From Persicitalea sp038235275 (GTDB lineage Bacteria; Bacteroidota; Bacteroidia; Cytophagales; Spirosomataceae), in NCBI GenBank assembly GCA_038235275.1, contig JBBSUC010000020.1, positions 23,569-87,568 of the forward strand: 64,000 nucleotides of DNA, given 5' to 3'. Made by a program: the position numbers and the translations under genes. Of the stretch, positions 31,069 through 40,470 are shown piece by piece. How positions within the stretch are numbered: position 1 is the first letter of the stretch; each line of letters starts with the position of its first letter. Under the pieces are notes generated by a model, which saw only the letters and a program-made list of their open reading frames with translations, was not told the origin of the DNA and did not search any database.

Positions 31069-33831
31069 TTACGCTTCCGCCACTTCAATCGCCTGTTTCG
31101 TTTCCTTTTTACCATTGGCGCTAATTTCTACCGTTTTGATCTTTCGGTTCAGGATTTTTTTGGTGAAAATCCGTAGGCCCAGATCGGCGCGGAATCCGTG
31201 TATTTCTGTAACGTCCAGGGCGAGCATGAAGTCGATAATTTCGGGGCTGACGACCTGGCCCGGCACCAGCACCGGGAAGCCCGGCGGGTAAGGGATCACA
31301 AACGACGAAGCGACTAATTCCTGCCCGTCGTCCACCGCTTTCTTGCAGTCGGTGAGCGAAATATAATCGAAGTTTTCTTCGTCGTAGGCCAGGAAATAAG
31401 CCTCGCGCAGGTTGCCGCCCGGCACACCGGGAATGGCGCGGAACGAATCGTGAAAACGGCTGAAATCGGGCAGCGGCGGCACGTCCTCGGTCAGCGACCA
31501 GATTTTGCCCAGCGCGATTTCGGTTTCGCGATTGTTGAGCGACTCGAATTCTTCGTCGAGTTGCTTGGCGATGGTCAGCAGGGCGTTGGTAAGGTAGGCC
31601 ACGCTGCCGCGTGTGGTGCCGATGTTGGTCATCAGCAACACCGTGTTGCGGGAGGTCTTATTGATCTGGATATTGAATTGATCCATCAAGTATTTATTCT
31701 TGAAGGTATCGCCATCTACGCCCGTGCGACCGATGAAGAGCGTAATTTTGGTCGGATCGAGCATGAACTCGTCCTTTTCCCAGGCTTCCTCCATGCGGTT
31801 CCAACCCGTTTTTTTGTCGTAATACTCACCCAGGCCGCTTTGGCGATATTGGTCGGGAATGAAATCCTTAACCGTCAGTACGTCGAAGTACTTGCTGAGC
31901 TGCGGATCGTCGTTGACTTTGGCGCGAAGGACCATCGCCATCTCGATGCTTTTCTCCACCATCTCGTAGCCTTCAAACTGCACCTGCCGACGACCCACGT
32001 CGAGTGAGGCCAGCATTTGATAATTGGGCGAGGTGGAGGTGTGCGTCATGTACGCTTCCAGGAAAGTGTTTTCCGATTTTTTGCGGAATTCTTCGTCCCA
32101 GATATGAATCATGCTGCCCTGCCGGAAACTACTCAGGGTTTTGTGGGTACTTTGGGTCGAATACACCCGGATGCGCACCTTATCGGGATTGGGCATTCGG
32201 GGTTCCTCGTCCTTGCCGAGTTTGTTGATGTGTTCGACGTACTGAGCGCGGTACTTCTCCGTGCGGTATTTGTTGTACAGCTTTTTGGCGGTGTACATTC
32301 CCGTCCGCTGCTTAAAGACGTAAGTGAATCCCGCGTAGGCAAACCAGGCCTCGTCCCAAAGAAAAATCATGTCCGGCTTGATCGCCAGAATTTCCTCCAT
32401 CACGCGCTCTACATTATAGACCAGCCCGTCGAACGAGCAGTTGGTCAGCAGCAGCATCTTGACTTTGTGCAGTTGCCCGGCTGCTTTCAGTTTCAATAAT
32501 TTTTCCTTGATCGAAGCCAGCGGCACCGCGCCGTACATGGAATATTTTTCGATGGGATAGGAATCGAGATAAACCGGGTACGACCCCGCCAGTACCATGC
32601 CGTAGTGGTGCGACTTGTGGCAGTCGCGGTCTATGAGTACCAAGTCTTCCGGCTCTACAAGTGCTTGTAAAACAATCTTGTTGGCCGTGGAGGTCCCATT
32701 GGTAACAAAGAACGTACGCTGAGAACCGTAAGCCGCCGAGGCCATTTCCTGGGCTTTTTTCAAAGAACCCGTCGGTTGGAGCAGCGAATCCAAGCCGCCT
32801 GTGGTAGAGGAAGTTTCGGCCAAAAACATATTTCGACCGTAGAAATCCCCGAAGTCCTTGATCCAGCGTGATTTGAAAACCGAGTTGCCGCGCGAAATAG
32901 GCATGGCGTGGAAGACGCCCGTCGGCTTTTGGCTGTATTCTTTCAAAGCACTGAAAAACGGCGTTTCGTAGCGCTCGCGGATGCCTCGAATGATACCCAA
33001 ATGCAGTTCCTGCAAATCTTCCCGGCGATAATAGATTCGCTGGAAAGTCTGTAAAGTGCTGTCTTTTAAGTCATTCAGAGACGTGTCCGTAACGTAGTAG
33101 GTATCCAACTCGGGTCGGAATTGCTTCACATATTCGCCCAACAATGGCCCAAGCTCAGCCTCTGGTGTTTCTTCTAAATCAATATTGAGGACATTTTGAA
33201 TATAAGGCTTAATGAGCGGCGAAATATTTTCGGACAAAAATGGCGGCGCGTAGCGCACAACGACCGCCTGAATATTATGATTGAAAATCAAGGCAATCAG
33301 CGCATCCTGAAACGAATGCTGCACCAGCACGTCGTACACAAATTGCTCGTTCGGGTCGCGCAGGTCCTGCAATTTTTCGTGCAGAGCCGTTTCGTCGATG
33401 GGTGTCATATCCTCGACGAACAGCACCTCGAAGTAATTTCTTGCCGTGCCATTGCCCACTTCCCGGATTTCCTGCACGCCACCATACTCGCTTTCTTCCT
33501 CCAAAGCCGACAGCGGATGGCTGCGGTAGGCGTCGCCCACCAACTGACGCGTGGTAACGGCCACGTTATGCGCCAAACCCGTGTATTCCTCGCGCGTCAG
33601 CATGTGGCGCAGCTTTTCCACCTTCCCGCTTCCCGGAAAAGTGTAGTACCGTTCTACCGTTTTGAGGTGATCCAAAAGTTCTTCTATTCGGATTATGTGC
33701 TGCTTGGCCACTTTCGAGTCGGGCTTGCACCGCGCCAGAAAAGAGCACTCGTTTTTTAATTCGTTCCAATGGTCGAGCCGTAGCTGACCAATGCTGAAAT
33801 AGGAGGAGGATTGTTGCTTGTTGGGTTTCAT
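31069..33831 (-). CDS. Orn/Lys/Arg decarboxylase, large Bacteroidota type
   Basis: A 920-residue PLP enzyme of the fold-I Orn/Lys/Arg decarboxylase family. The N-terminal 300 residues form a wing/regulatory region; the catalytic core has FFVTNGTSTANKIVLQAL, DRDCHKSHHYG, WDEAWFAYAG (D493 binds the pyridine nitrogen) and STQSTHKTLSSF with the Schiff-base K564. An insertion of about 45 residues (KQRTGMYTAKKLYNKYRTEK and following) precedes the lysine. The ATG at 33831 is chosen over 33858. Arginine, ornithine or lysine may be the substrate. The neighbours (ATP-grasp, nitrilase, class III aminotransferase) suggest that the amine is processed further. Confidence 0.9.
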   Translation of the reverse strand: MKPNKQQSSSYFSIGQLRLDHWNELKNECSFLARCKPDSKVAKQHIIRIEELLDHLKTVERYYTFPGSGKVEKLRHMLTREEYTGLAHNVAVTTRQLVGDAYRSHPLSALEEESEYGGVQEIREVGNGTARNYFEVLFVEDMTPIDETALHEKLQDLRDPNEQFVYDVLVQHSFQDALIALIFNHNIQAVVVRYAPPFLSENISPLIKPYIQNVLNIDLEETPEAELGPLLGEYVKQFRPELDTYYVTDTSLNDLKDSTLQTFQRIYYRREDLQELHLGIIRGIRERYETPFFSALKEYSQKPTGVFHAMPISRGNSVFKSRWIKDFGDFYGRNMFLAETSSTTGGLDSLLQPTGSLKKAQEMASAAYGSQRTFFVTNGTSTANKIVLQALVEPEDLVLIDRDCHKSHHYGMVLAGSYPVYLDSYPIEKYSMYGAVPLASIKEKLLKLKAAGQLHKVKMLLLTNCSFDGLVYNVERVMEEILAIKPDMIFLWDEAWFAYAGFTYVFKQRTGMYTAKKLYNKYRTEKYRAQYVEHINKLGKDEEPRMPNPDKVRIRVYSTQSTHKTLSSFRQGSMIHIWDEEFRKKSENTFLEAYMTHTSTSPNYQMLASLDVGRRQVQFEGYEMVEKSIEMAMVLRAKVNDDPQLSKYFDVLTVKDFIPDQYRQSGLGEYYDKKTGWNRMEEAWEKDEFMLDPTKITLFIGRTGVDGDTFKNKYLMDQFNIQINKTSRNTVLLMTNIGTTRGSVAYLTNALLTIAKQLDEEFESLNNRETEIALGKIWSLTEDVPPLPDFSRFHDSFRAIPGVPGGNLREAYFLAYDEENFDYISLTDCKKAVDDGQELVASSFVIPYPPGFPVLVPGQVVSPEIIDFMLALDVTEIHGFRADLGLRIFTKKILNRKIKTVEISANGKKETKQAIEVAEA

Positions 33832-34007
33832 TTTAGGGCTTAGTTTATGATGGCACAAGGGCAGATAGGCACAAAGTGTTGAAACAGGGATTCGCAGGGA
33901 TTACCAAATGCCCCGGAAGAGACAGGGGTCAATAGAAAAAGTCAAGCATTCGGCGTCAAGCACCCCAGAGGGGTCGAGTCGCCCGAAAGACTCTCATGCA
34001 TGGATAA
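33832..34007. other. Gap between nitrilase and decarboxylase genes
   Basis: 176 bp on the path of a possible operon. It contains GGCACAA and GGCACAAAG units (33852-33868) related to the hairpins at 29336 and 49847. No gene or clear terminator was seen. Confidence 0.4.
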
Positions 34008-34967
34008 TCAGAAAACTTGCTCTCCTGTCGGCATCGTTATTTCGTCGCCTTTGTATCCTATTCCGCTAATGGGCAATTCCAGATCGGCTTCTTTTTGTTT
34101 TAGTTCGGTCAAAGTTTTCAGTTTGGTGGGTTTGATGAGCGGGCCGAGGGACTCAAGGTACTCGTGTTTGACACCGGGCTGGTAAATTTTGAAATCACCG
34201 ATGTGATCACGAAAGCTTTTGAGCGGTTGACCCAGGCGCAAAACACCCAATTCCCGGCTACGCTTCACGCGTTCGATGTTGAGTTCGAGGGGGAAAATCT
34301 CCTCCGTTGCGCCGGCTTCGTAGATAACGCGTCCGTCCGGCCCGCAAACGATCGAGCGGCCAATGCCGCCGGAATCCAGTCCATTCACGTCGAATAGGTA
34401 ACACTGATTGACGGTGGCCATCGCCCGGGCAATCGACAGTTCGGCGTCACGGTCGATGGTTCCCGTCATCGTGGGGTGCAAAATGACCTCGGCACCCATG
34501 ACGGTGAGGGTGCGGATGGTTTCAGGAAACCACATGTCGTAGCAAATCGACACGCCAAAGCGCCCCACCTCCGGCACGTCGAAGACGCAAAACTCGTTGC
34601 CGGGCGTCACGCCGACCTCGAATGGATAAAATGGGAACATCTTGCTATACCGCTGCACGACTTCGCCTTCTGGGTTGATAACCGAGGCGGTATTATAGTA
34701 AAGCCCGTCGCGTTTCTCGAAAATAGAACCTGGCAGCAACCACACGCCGTGCTTTTTAGCGGCGGCCCGCATTTCCTGCTCAAAAAATCCCGGCACTTCC
34801 TGGGCGTTGTGCAGCAGCGGCCCGTAGGCGCATAGTTCACTGAATACGACCATCTCGACCCAGGGGTAAAGATTCATGGCGATGTCTAACTTCAATTTCA
34901 TCAACTCGACGTTGGTGTGCGTGGCCGACACGCGCATTTGTATTCCGGCAATAGCGAATGGTTTCAA
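34008..34967 (-). CDS. Nitrilase-superfamily carbon-nitrogen hydrolase
   Basis: A 319-residue amidohydrolase with the full E-K-C triad: E44 in VVFSELCAYGP, K109 in QRYSKMFPFYPFE, and C142 in VSICYDMWFPE. The N-terminus FAIAGIQMRVSATHTN is typical. About 50 residues at the C-terminus (after EYLESLGPLIK) go beyond the core. N-carbamoylputrescine amidase-like or amide-hydrolysing activity would fit the polyamine context but is inference. It lies 70 bp after the aminotransferase and 176 bp before the decarboxylase on the same strand. Confidence 0.9.
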   Translation of the reverse strand: MKPFAIAGIQMRVSATHTNVELMKLKLDIAMNLYPWVEMVVFSELCAYGPLLHNAQEVPGFFEQEMRAAAKKHGVWLLPGSIFEKRDGLYYNTASVINPEGEVVQRYSKMFPFYPFEVGVTPGNEFCVFDVPEVGRFGVSICYDMWFPETIRTLTVMGAEVILHPTMTGTIDRDAELSIARAMATVNQCYLFDVNGLDSGGIGRSIVCGPDGRVIYEAGATEEIFPLELNIERVKRSRELGVLRLGQPLKSFRDHIGDFKIYQPGVKHEYLESLGPLIKPTKLKTLTELKQKEADLELPISGIGYKGDEITMPTGEQVF

Positions 34968-34997
34968 GTTTTAATTTTGAATGAGTGAATGAGTAAA

Positions 34998-35034
34998 TGA
35001 TAGAATAAATAAGCAAACCCCACTTATTCTATCA
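34998..35034 (-). promoter_or_regulatory. Hairpin between aminotransferase and nitrilase genes
   Basis: TGATAGAATAA and TTATTCTATCA form an 11-bp perfect stem with a 15-base loop, immediately after the aminotransferase stop. No T-run follows on the minus strand, so it may be an attenuator or RNA-stability element rather than a full terminator. Confidence 0.5.
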
Positions 35035-35037
35035 CTT

Positions 35038-36351
35038 TCAATGTCCCGCTTTCTCTAAAATCACGGCTTCCATTATGTCGAGTCCTTTTCTAAACTGCTC
35101 GTCCGTTATGACTAGCGGCGAGAGGACTCTGATGATATTTTTGTTGGTGCCGGCGCTGATGAGGACTAGGTTGCGTTCAGCGCAGCCTTTGACTATTTCG
35201 GTGCAGAGGTCGCCGTCGGGTTGAGTGGGATCACCATTTTTGACAAATTCGATGGCATTCATAGCGCCGAAGCCGCGCACATCGCCGATGGCGGGGACGT
35301 CTTTTTGAAGTTTTTCAAAACGCTCCATGAACATCTGGCCAATTTCCTTAGCGCGGGCGTTCAGGTTAATTTCCTTCATGTACTTGATAGTCGCCAGCGA
35401 CGCGGCGCAGCAGATCGGACTGCCGATGTAGGTGCCGCCGATGGTGCCCGGCCCGGCCGCATCCATCACTTCGGCCCGGCCCACGACCGCCGCGATCGGC
35501 AGGCCCGAACCCATCGACTTGGCGTAGGTACTCAGGTCAGGCTGTACGCCGTATTCCTGCCAACTGGCCCAATTGCCCGTCCGGGCAAAGCCGCTTTGTA
35601 CTTCATCCAGAATGAGCATGATGCCGTGCTGATCGCAGTAGGCGCGGAGACCTTCGAGGTAACGCTGCGGCACGGCGTAAAAGCCGCCCTCGCCCTGAAT
35701 GGGTTCCAGGATGATCGCCGCCAAACTCTCGGGAACGATGAGATTGTGGCCGCTGTCGTCGAGGCGGCGCAGTTCTTGGTCGATGTAGTCGTCCAGACTT
35801 AGGCCGTTGCCGTAGCGATAGTAGTTAGGGAAAGGCAATCGATACACCTCCGGCGCGAAGGGACCGCAGTCGATCTTGTAGTTGATTTTGCTGGTGAGCG
35901 TCATCGCCATCATCGTGCGGCCGTGGTAAGCGTCAGTGTAGCAGAGGACAGCCTGCCGCTTAGTCGCCATACGAGCAATTTTGACGGCGTTTTCTACCGC
36001 CTCGGCACCCGTGCTGATAAGCATGGCCTTCGTTTTTTCGCCGTGCGGCAGGATTTCGCATAGTTGCTCGCATAGTTCAACGTAAGGTTCATAAGTGACC
36101 ACGTTGAAGCTGGTGTGGAGGTACTTGCCCGCTTGCTCACGAATGGCAGCCACCACGGGTTCGGGGCAATGCCCGGCGTTGACCACACCGATGCCGCCCG
36201 CAAAGTCGATGAGTTCCTCGCCGTCTTCGTTGGTGATGATTGCACCCTTGGCGTCGCGGGCGGTGGCAGTGTTGAACACGCCCACGCCGTTAGCCACGGC
36301 GTTTTTTCTTCTTTCAAATAATTCCTGGGATTTGGTGATTTCGGCGGTCAT
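35038..36351 (-). CDS. Class III aminotransferase (GABA/putrescine type)
   Basis: A 437-residue PLP enzyme close to 4-aminobutyrate aminotransferases. Visible: GGIGVVNAGHCPEPVV, LISTGAEAVENAVKIAR, YHGRTMMAMTLT, ILEPIQGEGGF, ILDEVQSGFARTG with D249, and the PLP lysine K278 in STYAKSMGSGLPIAAVVG. It transfers an omega-amino group to 2-oxoglutarate. Substrate by family: GABA or a diamine. It is the first gene of the minus-strand run toward nitrilase, decarboxylase and ATP-grasp, and it is divergent from the C45 gene across 438 bp. Confidence 0.92.
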   Translation of the reverse strand: MTAEITKSQELFERRKNAVANGVGVFNTATARDAKGAIITNEDGEELIDFAGGIGVVNAGHCPEPVVAAIREQAGKYLHTSFNVVTYEPYVELCEQLCEILPHGEKTKAMLISTGAEAVENAVKIARMATKRQAVLCYTDAYHGRTMMAMTLTSKINYKIDCGPFAPEVYRLPFPNYYRYGNGLSLDDYIDQELRRLDDSGHNLIVPESLAAIILEPIQGEGGFYAVPQRYLEGLRAYCDQHGIMLILDEVQSGFARTGNWASWQEYGVQPDLSTYAKSMGSGLPIAAVVGRAEVMDAAGPGTIGGTYIGSPICCAASLATIKYMKEINLNARAKEIGQMFMERFEKLQKDVPAIGDVRGFGAMNAIEFVKNGDPTQPDGDLCTEIVKGCAERNLVLISAGTNKNIIRVLSPLVITDEQFRKGLDIMEAVILEKAGH

Positions 36352-36789
36352 TTATTTAATGGAGAATTGTCAATGGATAATTTGGGGAACCTGCAATGCT
36401 AACGGTTTGTAAATGAACTGTTACAAAAACTGTTCCTTTGTATTTTTTCTGAAAAATTATAGAAAAGTGCCAAGGCAGAGCAAACGTAGGCGAGGAGTTC
36501 GGGCCTATACGAGGTTAACTTCAAAAAATTGCGGAGAGCAGGAATCAAAAAATAATGGCAAGAACTAGGAACAACTTCCCCGGCCGAGGAGCTTTTTGTT
36601 CAGTAAAAGAGAAGGGAAGTTGGGTAAGCGGGTATTCGGTGAAGCTTCACTCATAAAAATCGTGGGGCAATTGACTGCTTTTCTCCAAATATAAGCAAAA
36701 AAGGCCACAAAAGAAAATTTGGTTTGAACTAACCTTGCCTTAAAACGTTCTGTTTTTGCACCTTTTTCGATCTTTTTTCAAAACATTTG
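36352..36789. other. Divergent promoter region, no gene seen
   Basis: 438 bp between the aminotransferase (-) and the C45 hydrolase (+). A GAACTGTTAC/AACTGTTCC imperfect repeat lies near 36417-36438. The remainder is AT-rich near the C45 start. No small gene or known RNA structure was identified. Confidence 0.45.
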
Positions 36790-38040
36790 ATGCTAAATCT
36801 CGACTTCAACTCCATCTCCGAATCTACACTTGGCCCAAAGTGGCAGCAGCTTTTCAACCTTCACTGGCCCGCCTATCGTGCCTGGTTCGAGTCCAAAGGA
36901 GTAGCACGTAATCCCGATTTGGCTACCTCGGTGGCCGAACTGGAACGCTACATGCCCGAACTGATGCCCACCTACCGTCGCCTCTGCGAGTTGGCGGGCA
37001 ACGATCCCATAGCCGCGCGCTTTCTTACGGGCTGGCAACCGCCCGCTTACATCTCGGGCTGCTCACAGGTAGTGACACAAAACCCGCCGCAACTCGTCCG
37101 CAACTACGATTACCACCCCAACCTCAGCGAAGGCACCGTGCTGCACTCGGCCTGGAACGGTAAGCAAGTCATGGCCACGGGTGACTGCCTGTGGGGCGTC
37201 GTGGACGGCATCAATGAGGATGGATTGGTGGCTTCGCTTACTTTTGGCGGGCGCAAAATCGTGGGCAAAGGCTTCGGCATCCCGTTCATCCTGCGCTACG
37301 TGCTGGAATTTTGTAGCAATGTCGAGGAGGCCGTCGAAGCGCTGGTGCGGATTCCTTCGCACATGGCGTACAATATCATGGTGTTGGACCGAAGCGGCAA
37401 CCACAAAATGCTGCAAATTGCTCCCGATCACGCGGCGGTGGTGACCGACGCGCTGGTTTCCACCAACCATCAGGGCGAAGTCGATTGGCCCGAACACGCT
37501 AGTTTTTCCAAGACGGTCGAGCGGGAGAGATTTTTGCTGGAACTACTAAAAATCACCAAACCCGACGCCGAAACGACCGTGCAGACTTTCCTGCACTCGC
37601 CGCTCTACGCCCGCCGCTTCAACGAAGGCTTTGGTACCATTTACACCGCCGTCTATCGCCCCACCGAAGGCGCGATGGAACTCCGCTGGCCGGGCCAGAC
37701 ACTGCGGCAGACCTTCGATGATTTCAAGGAAGGCATCACCTCGGTACATTATTCCGAAAAAGCTCCAGCTATGCCTGTATCTACGTCCGTGGAGGACAAG
37801 ACCCAGGATGTGCCCAACTACGTTCCTACGGCTACCGACGATTTTTGGACGCAGTACGGGCAGGCATGGGCCACCGGCGATCCGGCCGTTATGGCCAAGA
37901 ACGTGGCGCAGGCCGTCCTTAACGCTTCTGGTAAAACCAGCGACCAGGAACTTACCCGCCTACTTGAACTCTTCACCTCTGAAACTAAAAAGCGCGGACA
38001 GATTCCCTGGGAGATGCTGGCGGATTTGTGGGAGGAGTAG
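36790..38040 (+). CDS. C45-type Ntn hydrolase (acyltransferase / amide hydrolase)
   Basis: A 416-residue member of the Ntn hydrolases related to isopenicillin-N acyltransferase and carcinine hydrolase. The likely nucleophile is C91 in YISGCSQVV, exposed by self-cleavage after G90; R104-N105 and D107 in VRNYDYHP follow as in the family. Other landmarks: GDCLWGVVDGINEDGLV, GIPFILRYVLEF, ALVSTNHQG and the C-terminal helical tail. The start is the ATG at 36790; the preceding TTG is not needed. Relatives hydrolyse linear amides of amines, fitting the amine-linked neighbourhood; the substrate is not known. Confidence 0.85.
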   Translation: MLNLDFNSISESTLGPKWQQLFNLHWPAYRAWFESKGVARNPDLATSVAELERYMPELMPTYRRLCELAGNDPIAARFLTGWQPPAYISGCSQVVTQNPPQLVRNYDYHPNLSEGTVLHSAWNGKQVMATGDCLWGVVDGINEDGLVASLTFGGRKIVGKGFGIPFILRYVLEFCSNVEEAVEALVRIPSHMAYNIMVLDRSGNHKMLQIAPDHAAVVTDALVSTNHQGEVDWPEHASFSKTVERERFLLELLKITKPDAETTVQTFLHSPLYARRFNEGFGTIYTAVYRPTEGAMELRWPGQTLRQTFDDFKEGITSVHYSEKAPAMPVSTSVEDKTQDVPNYVPTATDDFWTQYGQAWATGDPAVMAKNVAQAVLNASGKTSDQELTRLLELFTSETKKRGQIPWEMLADLWEE

Positions 38041-38069
38041 CTAATCTAGATTTTGGATGCCGGATTTTG

Positions 38070-38113
38070 GACTTTGGACTTTGTTTACGGTAATTGCCGA
38101 AAGTCCAAAGTCT
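38070..38113. repeat. Inverted repeat GACTTTGGACTTT
   Basis: A 13-bp perfect inverted repeat (38070-38082 and 38101-38113) with an 18-base loop fills most of the 93-bp gap between the C45 gene and the symporter. It may be a hairpin that modulates read-through. Confidence 0.55.
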
Positions 38114-38133
38114 AATGTCAAATATCCAGAATT

Positions 38134-39444
38134 TTGAAAAAGCTTGCGCTCCATTGGCAAATCCTTATCGGCATGGCGGCCGGTATTTTGGCTGGCTATC
38201 TTTTTTCGCGCTTCGACTGGGGCAGTGATTTCGTCGTGGCTTGGATCAAGCCCTGGGGGACGATCTTTATAAATCTGCTGAAACTCATCGCTATTCCACT
38301 AATCGTGGCCTCGCTCATCAAGGGTGTGTCCGATCTGGACGATATTCGCCAACTATCCAGACTTGGCACTCGGACTTTGGGGCTGTACATTGTGAGTACC
38401 CTACTGGCTGTGATGCTTGGATTGGTCATTGTCAACATCGTGCAGCCGGGTAGTTTTATCGAAGAAGCCACCCGCAGCGACCTGATGGCAAGTTTTGGCG
38501 TGAGCGCTGAGGAAAATGTTGGGAAAGCCGTCGCAAACCAAAACAAAGGGCCATTAAGCGCTTTGGTCGACGTGGTACCCGACAACGTCATCGGGGCCGC
38601 CGCTTCTAATGGCAACATGCTGCAAGTAATTTTCTTCGTCGTTTTCTTCGGCATCGGCCTCATTCTCATTCCAAACGAAAAGTCTGATCCCGTCAAGAAA
38701 TTTTTCGACGGGGTCAACGAGGTGGTGCTCAAAATGATCGACCTCATTATGCTGGCTGCGCCCTACGGCGTATTCGCGCTGCTGGCGGCGCTGGTGGTGG
38801 AGTCGCCCTCGGCCGACGTGTTCAAGGCGTTGGGGGCCTACGCCCTGACGGTCATATTCGGGTTGGCGGTATTGGTCTTTGCCTTCTACCCCGCTTTGAT
38901 TAAAATCTTCACCAACATTTCTTACGGCGATTTCTTCCGGGGCATGGCTCCGGCGCAACTGCTGGCTTTCTCGACCAGTTCCAGCGCCGCCACGCTGCCC
39001 GTGACCATGGAGCGCGTGGAAGAACACATTGGCGTGGACAAGGAAGTCGTGTCGTTCGTGCTGCCCGTGGGCGCGACGATCAACATGGATGGAACAAGTC
39101 TGTATCAGGCGGTGGCGGCAGTTTTTATCGCCCAGGCTTTTGGTGATGCGCTCACCATTGGCCAGCAACTGACCATCGTCCTCACGGCTACGCTGGCCTC
39201 CATCGGCTCGGCGGCGGTACCGGGGGCGGGCATCCTAATGCTGGTCATCGTGCTGGAATCCATCGGTGTCAACCCGGCGGGCATCGCCCTGATCTTCGCC
39301 GTGGACCGTCCGCTCGACATGTGCCGCACGGTGGTCAACGTCACCAGTGACGCCACGGTGGCGATTCTGGTCGGAAAAAGCTTAGGAAAACTGACCGGGC
39401 CGAAGGTGAAGGAGTGGGACGATCATTTGGAGGTTAATTCGTAA
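38134..39444 (+). CDS. Dicarboxylate/amino acid:cation symporter (DAACS), paralogue 1
   Basis: A 436-residue secondary transporter of the GltP/DctA fold. Landmarks: FINLLKLIAIPLIVASLIKGVSD, AFSTSSSAATLPVTMERVEE (hairpin HP1 serine-rich region), FVLPVGATINMDGTSLYQAVA (the NMDGT motif), and FAVDRPLDMCRTVVNVTSDA. It should import glutamate, aspartate or C4-dicarboxylates with Na+ or H+. The frame opens with TTG at 38134 (MKKLALHWQIL), which fits the family better than the ATG 39 bases later. It is 93 bp after the C45 gene and probably co-transcribed. Confidence 0.92.
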   Translation: MKKLALHWQILIGMAAGILAGYLFSRFDWGSDFVVAWIKPWGTIFINLLKLIAIPLIVASLIKGVSDLDDIRQLSRLGTRTLGLYIVSTLLAVMLGLVIVNIVQPGSFIEEATRSDLMASFGVSAEENVGKAVANQNKGPLSALVDVVPDNVIGAAASNGNMLQVIFFVVFFGIGLILIPNEKSDPVKKFFDGVNEVVLKMIDLIMLAAPYGVFALLAALVVESPSADVFKALGAYALTVIFGLAVLVFAFYPALIKIFTNISYGDFFRGMAPAQLLAFSTSSSAATLPVTMERVEEHIGVDKEVVSFVLPVGATINMDGTSLYQAVAAVFIAQAFGDALTIGQQLTIVLTATLASIGSAAVPGAGILMLVIVLESIGVNPAGIALIFAVDRPLDMCRTVVNVTSDATVAILVGKSLGKLTGPKVKEWDDHLEVNS

Positions 39445-39541
39445 ATTGTCAAATATACGTGAGGAAAGTAAAGGACATGGATAAACTTCATAACTTCCTT
39501 TATTGTTATTCTGTGAATAAACTTTTAAATTAAATATTACC

Positions 39542-39814
39542 ATGAAACATTTAACTAAATACTGTATATACGAAATACGTCACATTGAAGGCTCATCAAT
39601 GTCTGATACCCCGACTGCATATTACTTAAAGCATCCCGAAAGAAGGGCAACAAAAGAAGAAATAGAAAGAAGGTACGACATATACGGCAGAATTACCGTA
39701 GATAATAAATTTGATAATAAGGAAGCAGCTCAGGCTTTCTTACTATCAAACTTGATAGAGCAAAATGGAATTTTCGAATATGTAATTTTAGAAGTTTATA
39801 CCAAAATGCTATAA
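39542..39814 (+). CDS. Small hypothetical protein in AT-rich cassette
   Basis: A 90-residue protein beginning MKHLTKYCIYEIRHIEGSS. It is charged (ERRATKEEIERRYDIYGR) and ends in a hydrophobic stretch. No family is recognised. The DNA is distinctly more AT-rich than flanking genes, as are the next two genes, suggesting joint acquisition. It converges on the TIR/NDT-like gene with only 14 bp between the stops. Confidence 0.55.
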   Translation: MKHLTKYCIYEIRHIEGSSMSDTPTAYYLKHPERRATKEEIERRYDIYGRITVDNKFDNKEAAQAFLLSNLIEQNGIFEYVILEVYTKML

Positions 39815-39828
39815 ATTTTATAGCATTT

Positions 39829-40470
39829 TTATAATATCCCATGAAGTAAATCTATATTTTTCTGTCGAATCCAAAGAGTTGTCAAAGCATAAAACTCTTT
39901 AAAATTCAAGTCTTTAGGCTTGGTATGCATCTTTGTACACATAGCTGGCAATCCTAGAAGGAAATTACTGTAACGATCCTGATGAAAATCAGAACCTGGG
40001 ATAGTTTTGGAGCTTGATTGATTGAGCCAATCTCTAACTATTTTGATTAGAGAATTTATATCATCCTTTTCATATGAAGGAAAATCATATCCAGCAAGGT
40101 CAGAAACTAGTATTTTGTATCTGTAAGGTTCTGAATCAAGAACTAAAAAATCTTTAGTTTTATGAGCTCCTTCGCCAAACTCCTTACACCCCATGAATAC
40201 CCCTAATTCATACGGCATATTGAATCTAGGCAACGGGCTATCATCAGTTATTTCGATACGTGACAAGTCATGTATGCCAAACTTACATTCTTCTATAATT
40301 TTAAATATTTTTTCAATGCGAACCACACTGTTTCCTGTTTCTGAGGCACAACGAGCTATAAATCCGCAGATGTGAACAGTAAAAACTATTGCCCTGAATT
40401 GATTGATAAATGTAGGATCAAACGCACAATTGATAAACACATTCCTGTCGTAATCATTTTCTATTTCCAT
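39829..40470 (-). CDS. TIR/NDT-like Rossmannoid protein, possible defence effector
   Basis: A 213-residue protein. VFINCAFD at 11-18, GFIARCASE at 36-44, CKFGIHDLSR at 62-71 and PRFNMPYELGVFMG at 81-94 form the pattern of a nucleotide-handling alpha/beta fold like TIR or nucleoside 2-deoxyribosyltransferase; E88 sits where these enzymes carry the catalytic glutamate. The C-terminal half (about 130-213) is helical. Similar proteins occur near mobile or defence genes, so a NADase/nucleosidase effector role is an inference. It overlaps the upstream small gene by 17 bp; both lie in AT-rich DNA between two symporter paralogues. Confidence 0.6.
   Translation of the reverse strand: MEIENDYDRNVFINCAFDPTFINQFRAIVFTVHICGFIARCASETGNSVVRIEKIFKIIEECKFGIHDLSRIEITDDSPLPRFNMPYELGVFMGCKEFGEGAHKTKDFLVLDSEPYRYKILVSDLAGYDFPSYEKDDINSLIKIVRDWLNQSSSKTIPGSDFHQDRYSNFLLGLPAMCTKMHTKPKDLNFKEFYALTTLWIRQKNIDLLHGIL

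Noticed and set aside
33196..33759. 187-codon plus-strand ORF
   Set aside because: It is antisense to the decarboxylase N-terminal region; no domain is visible.
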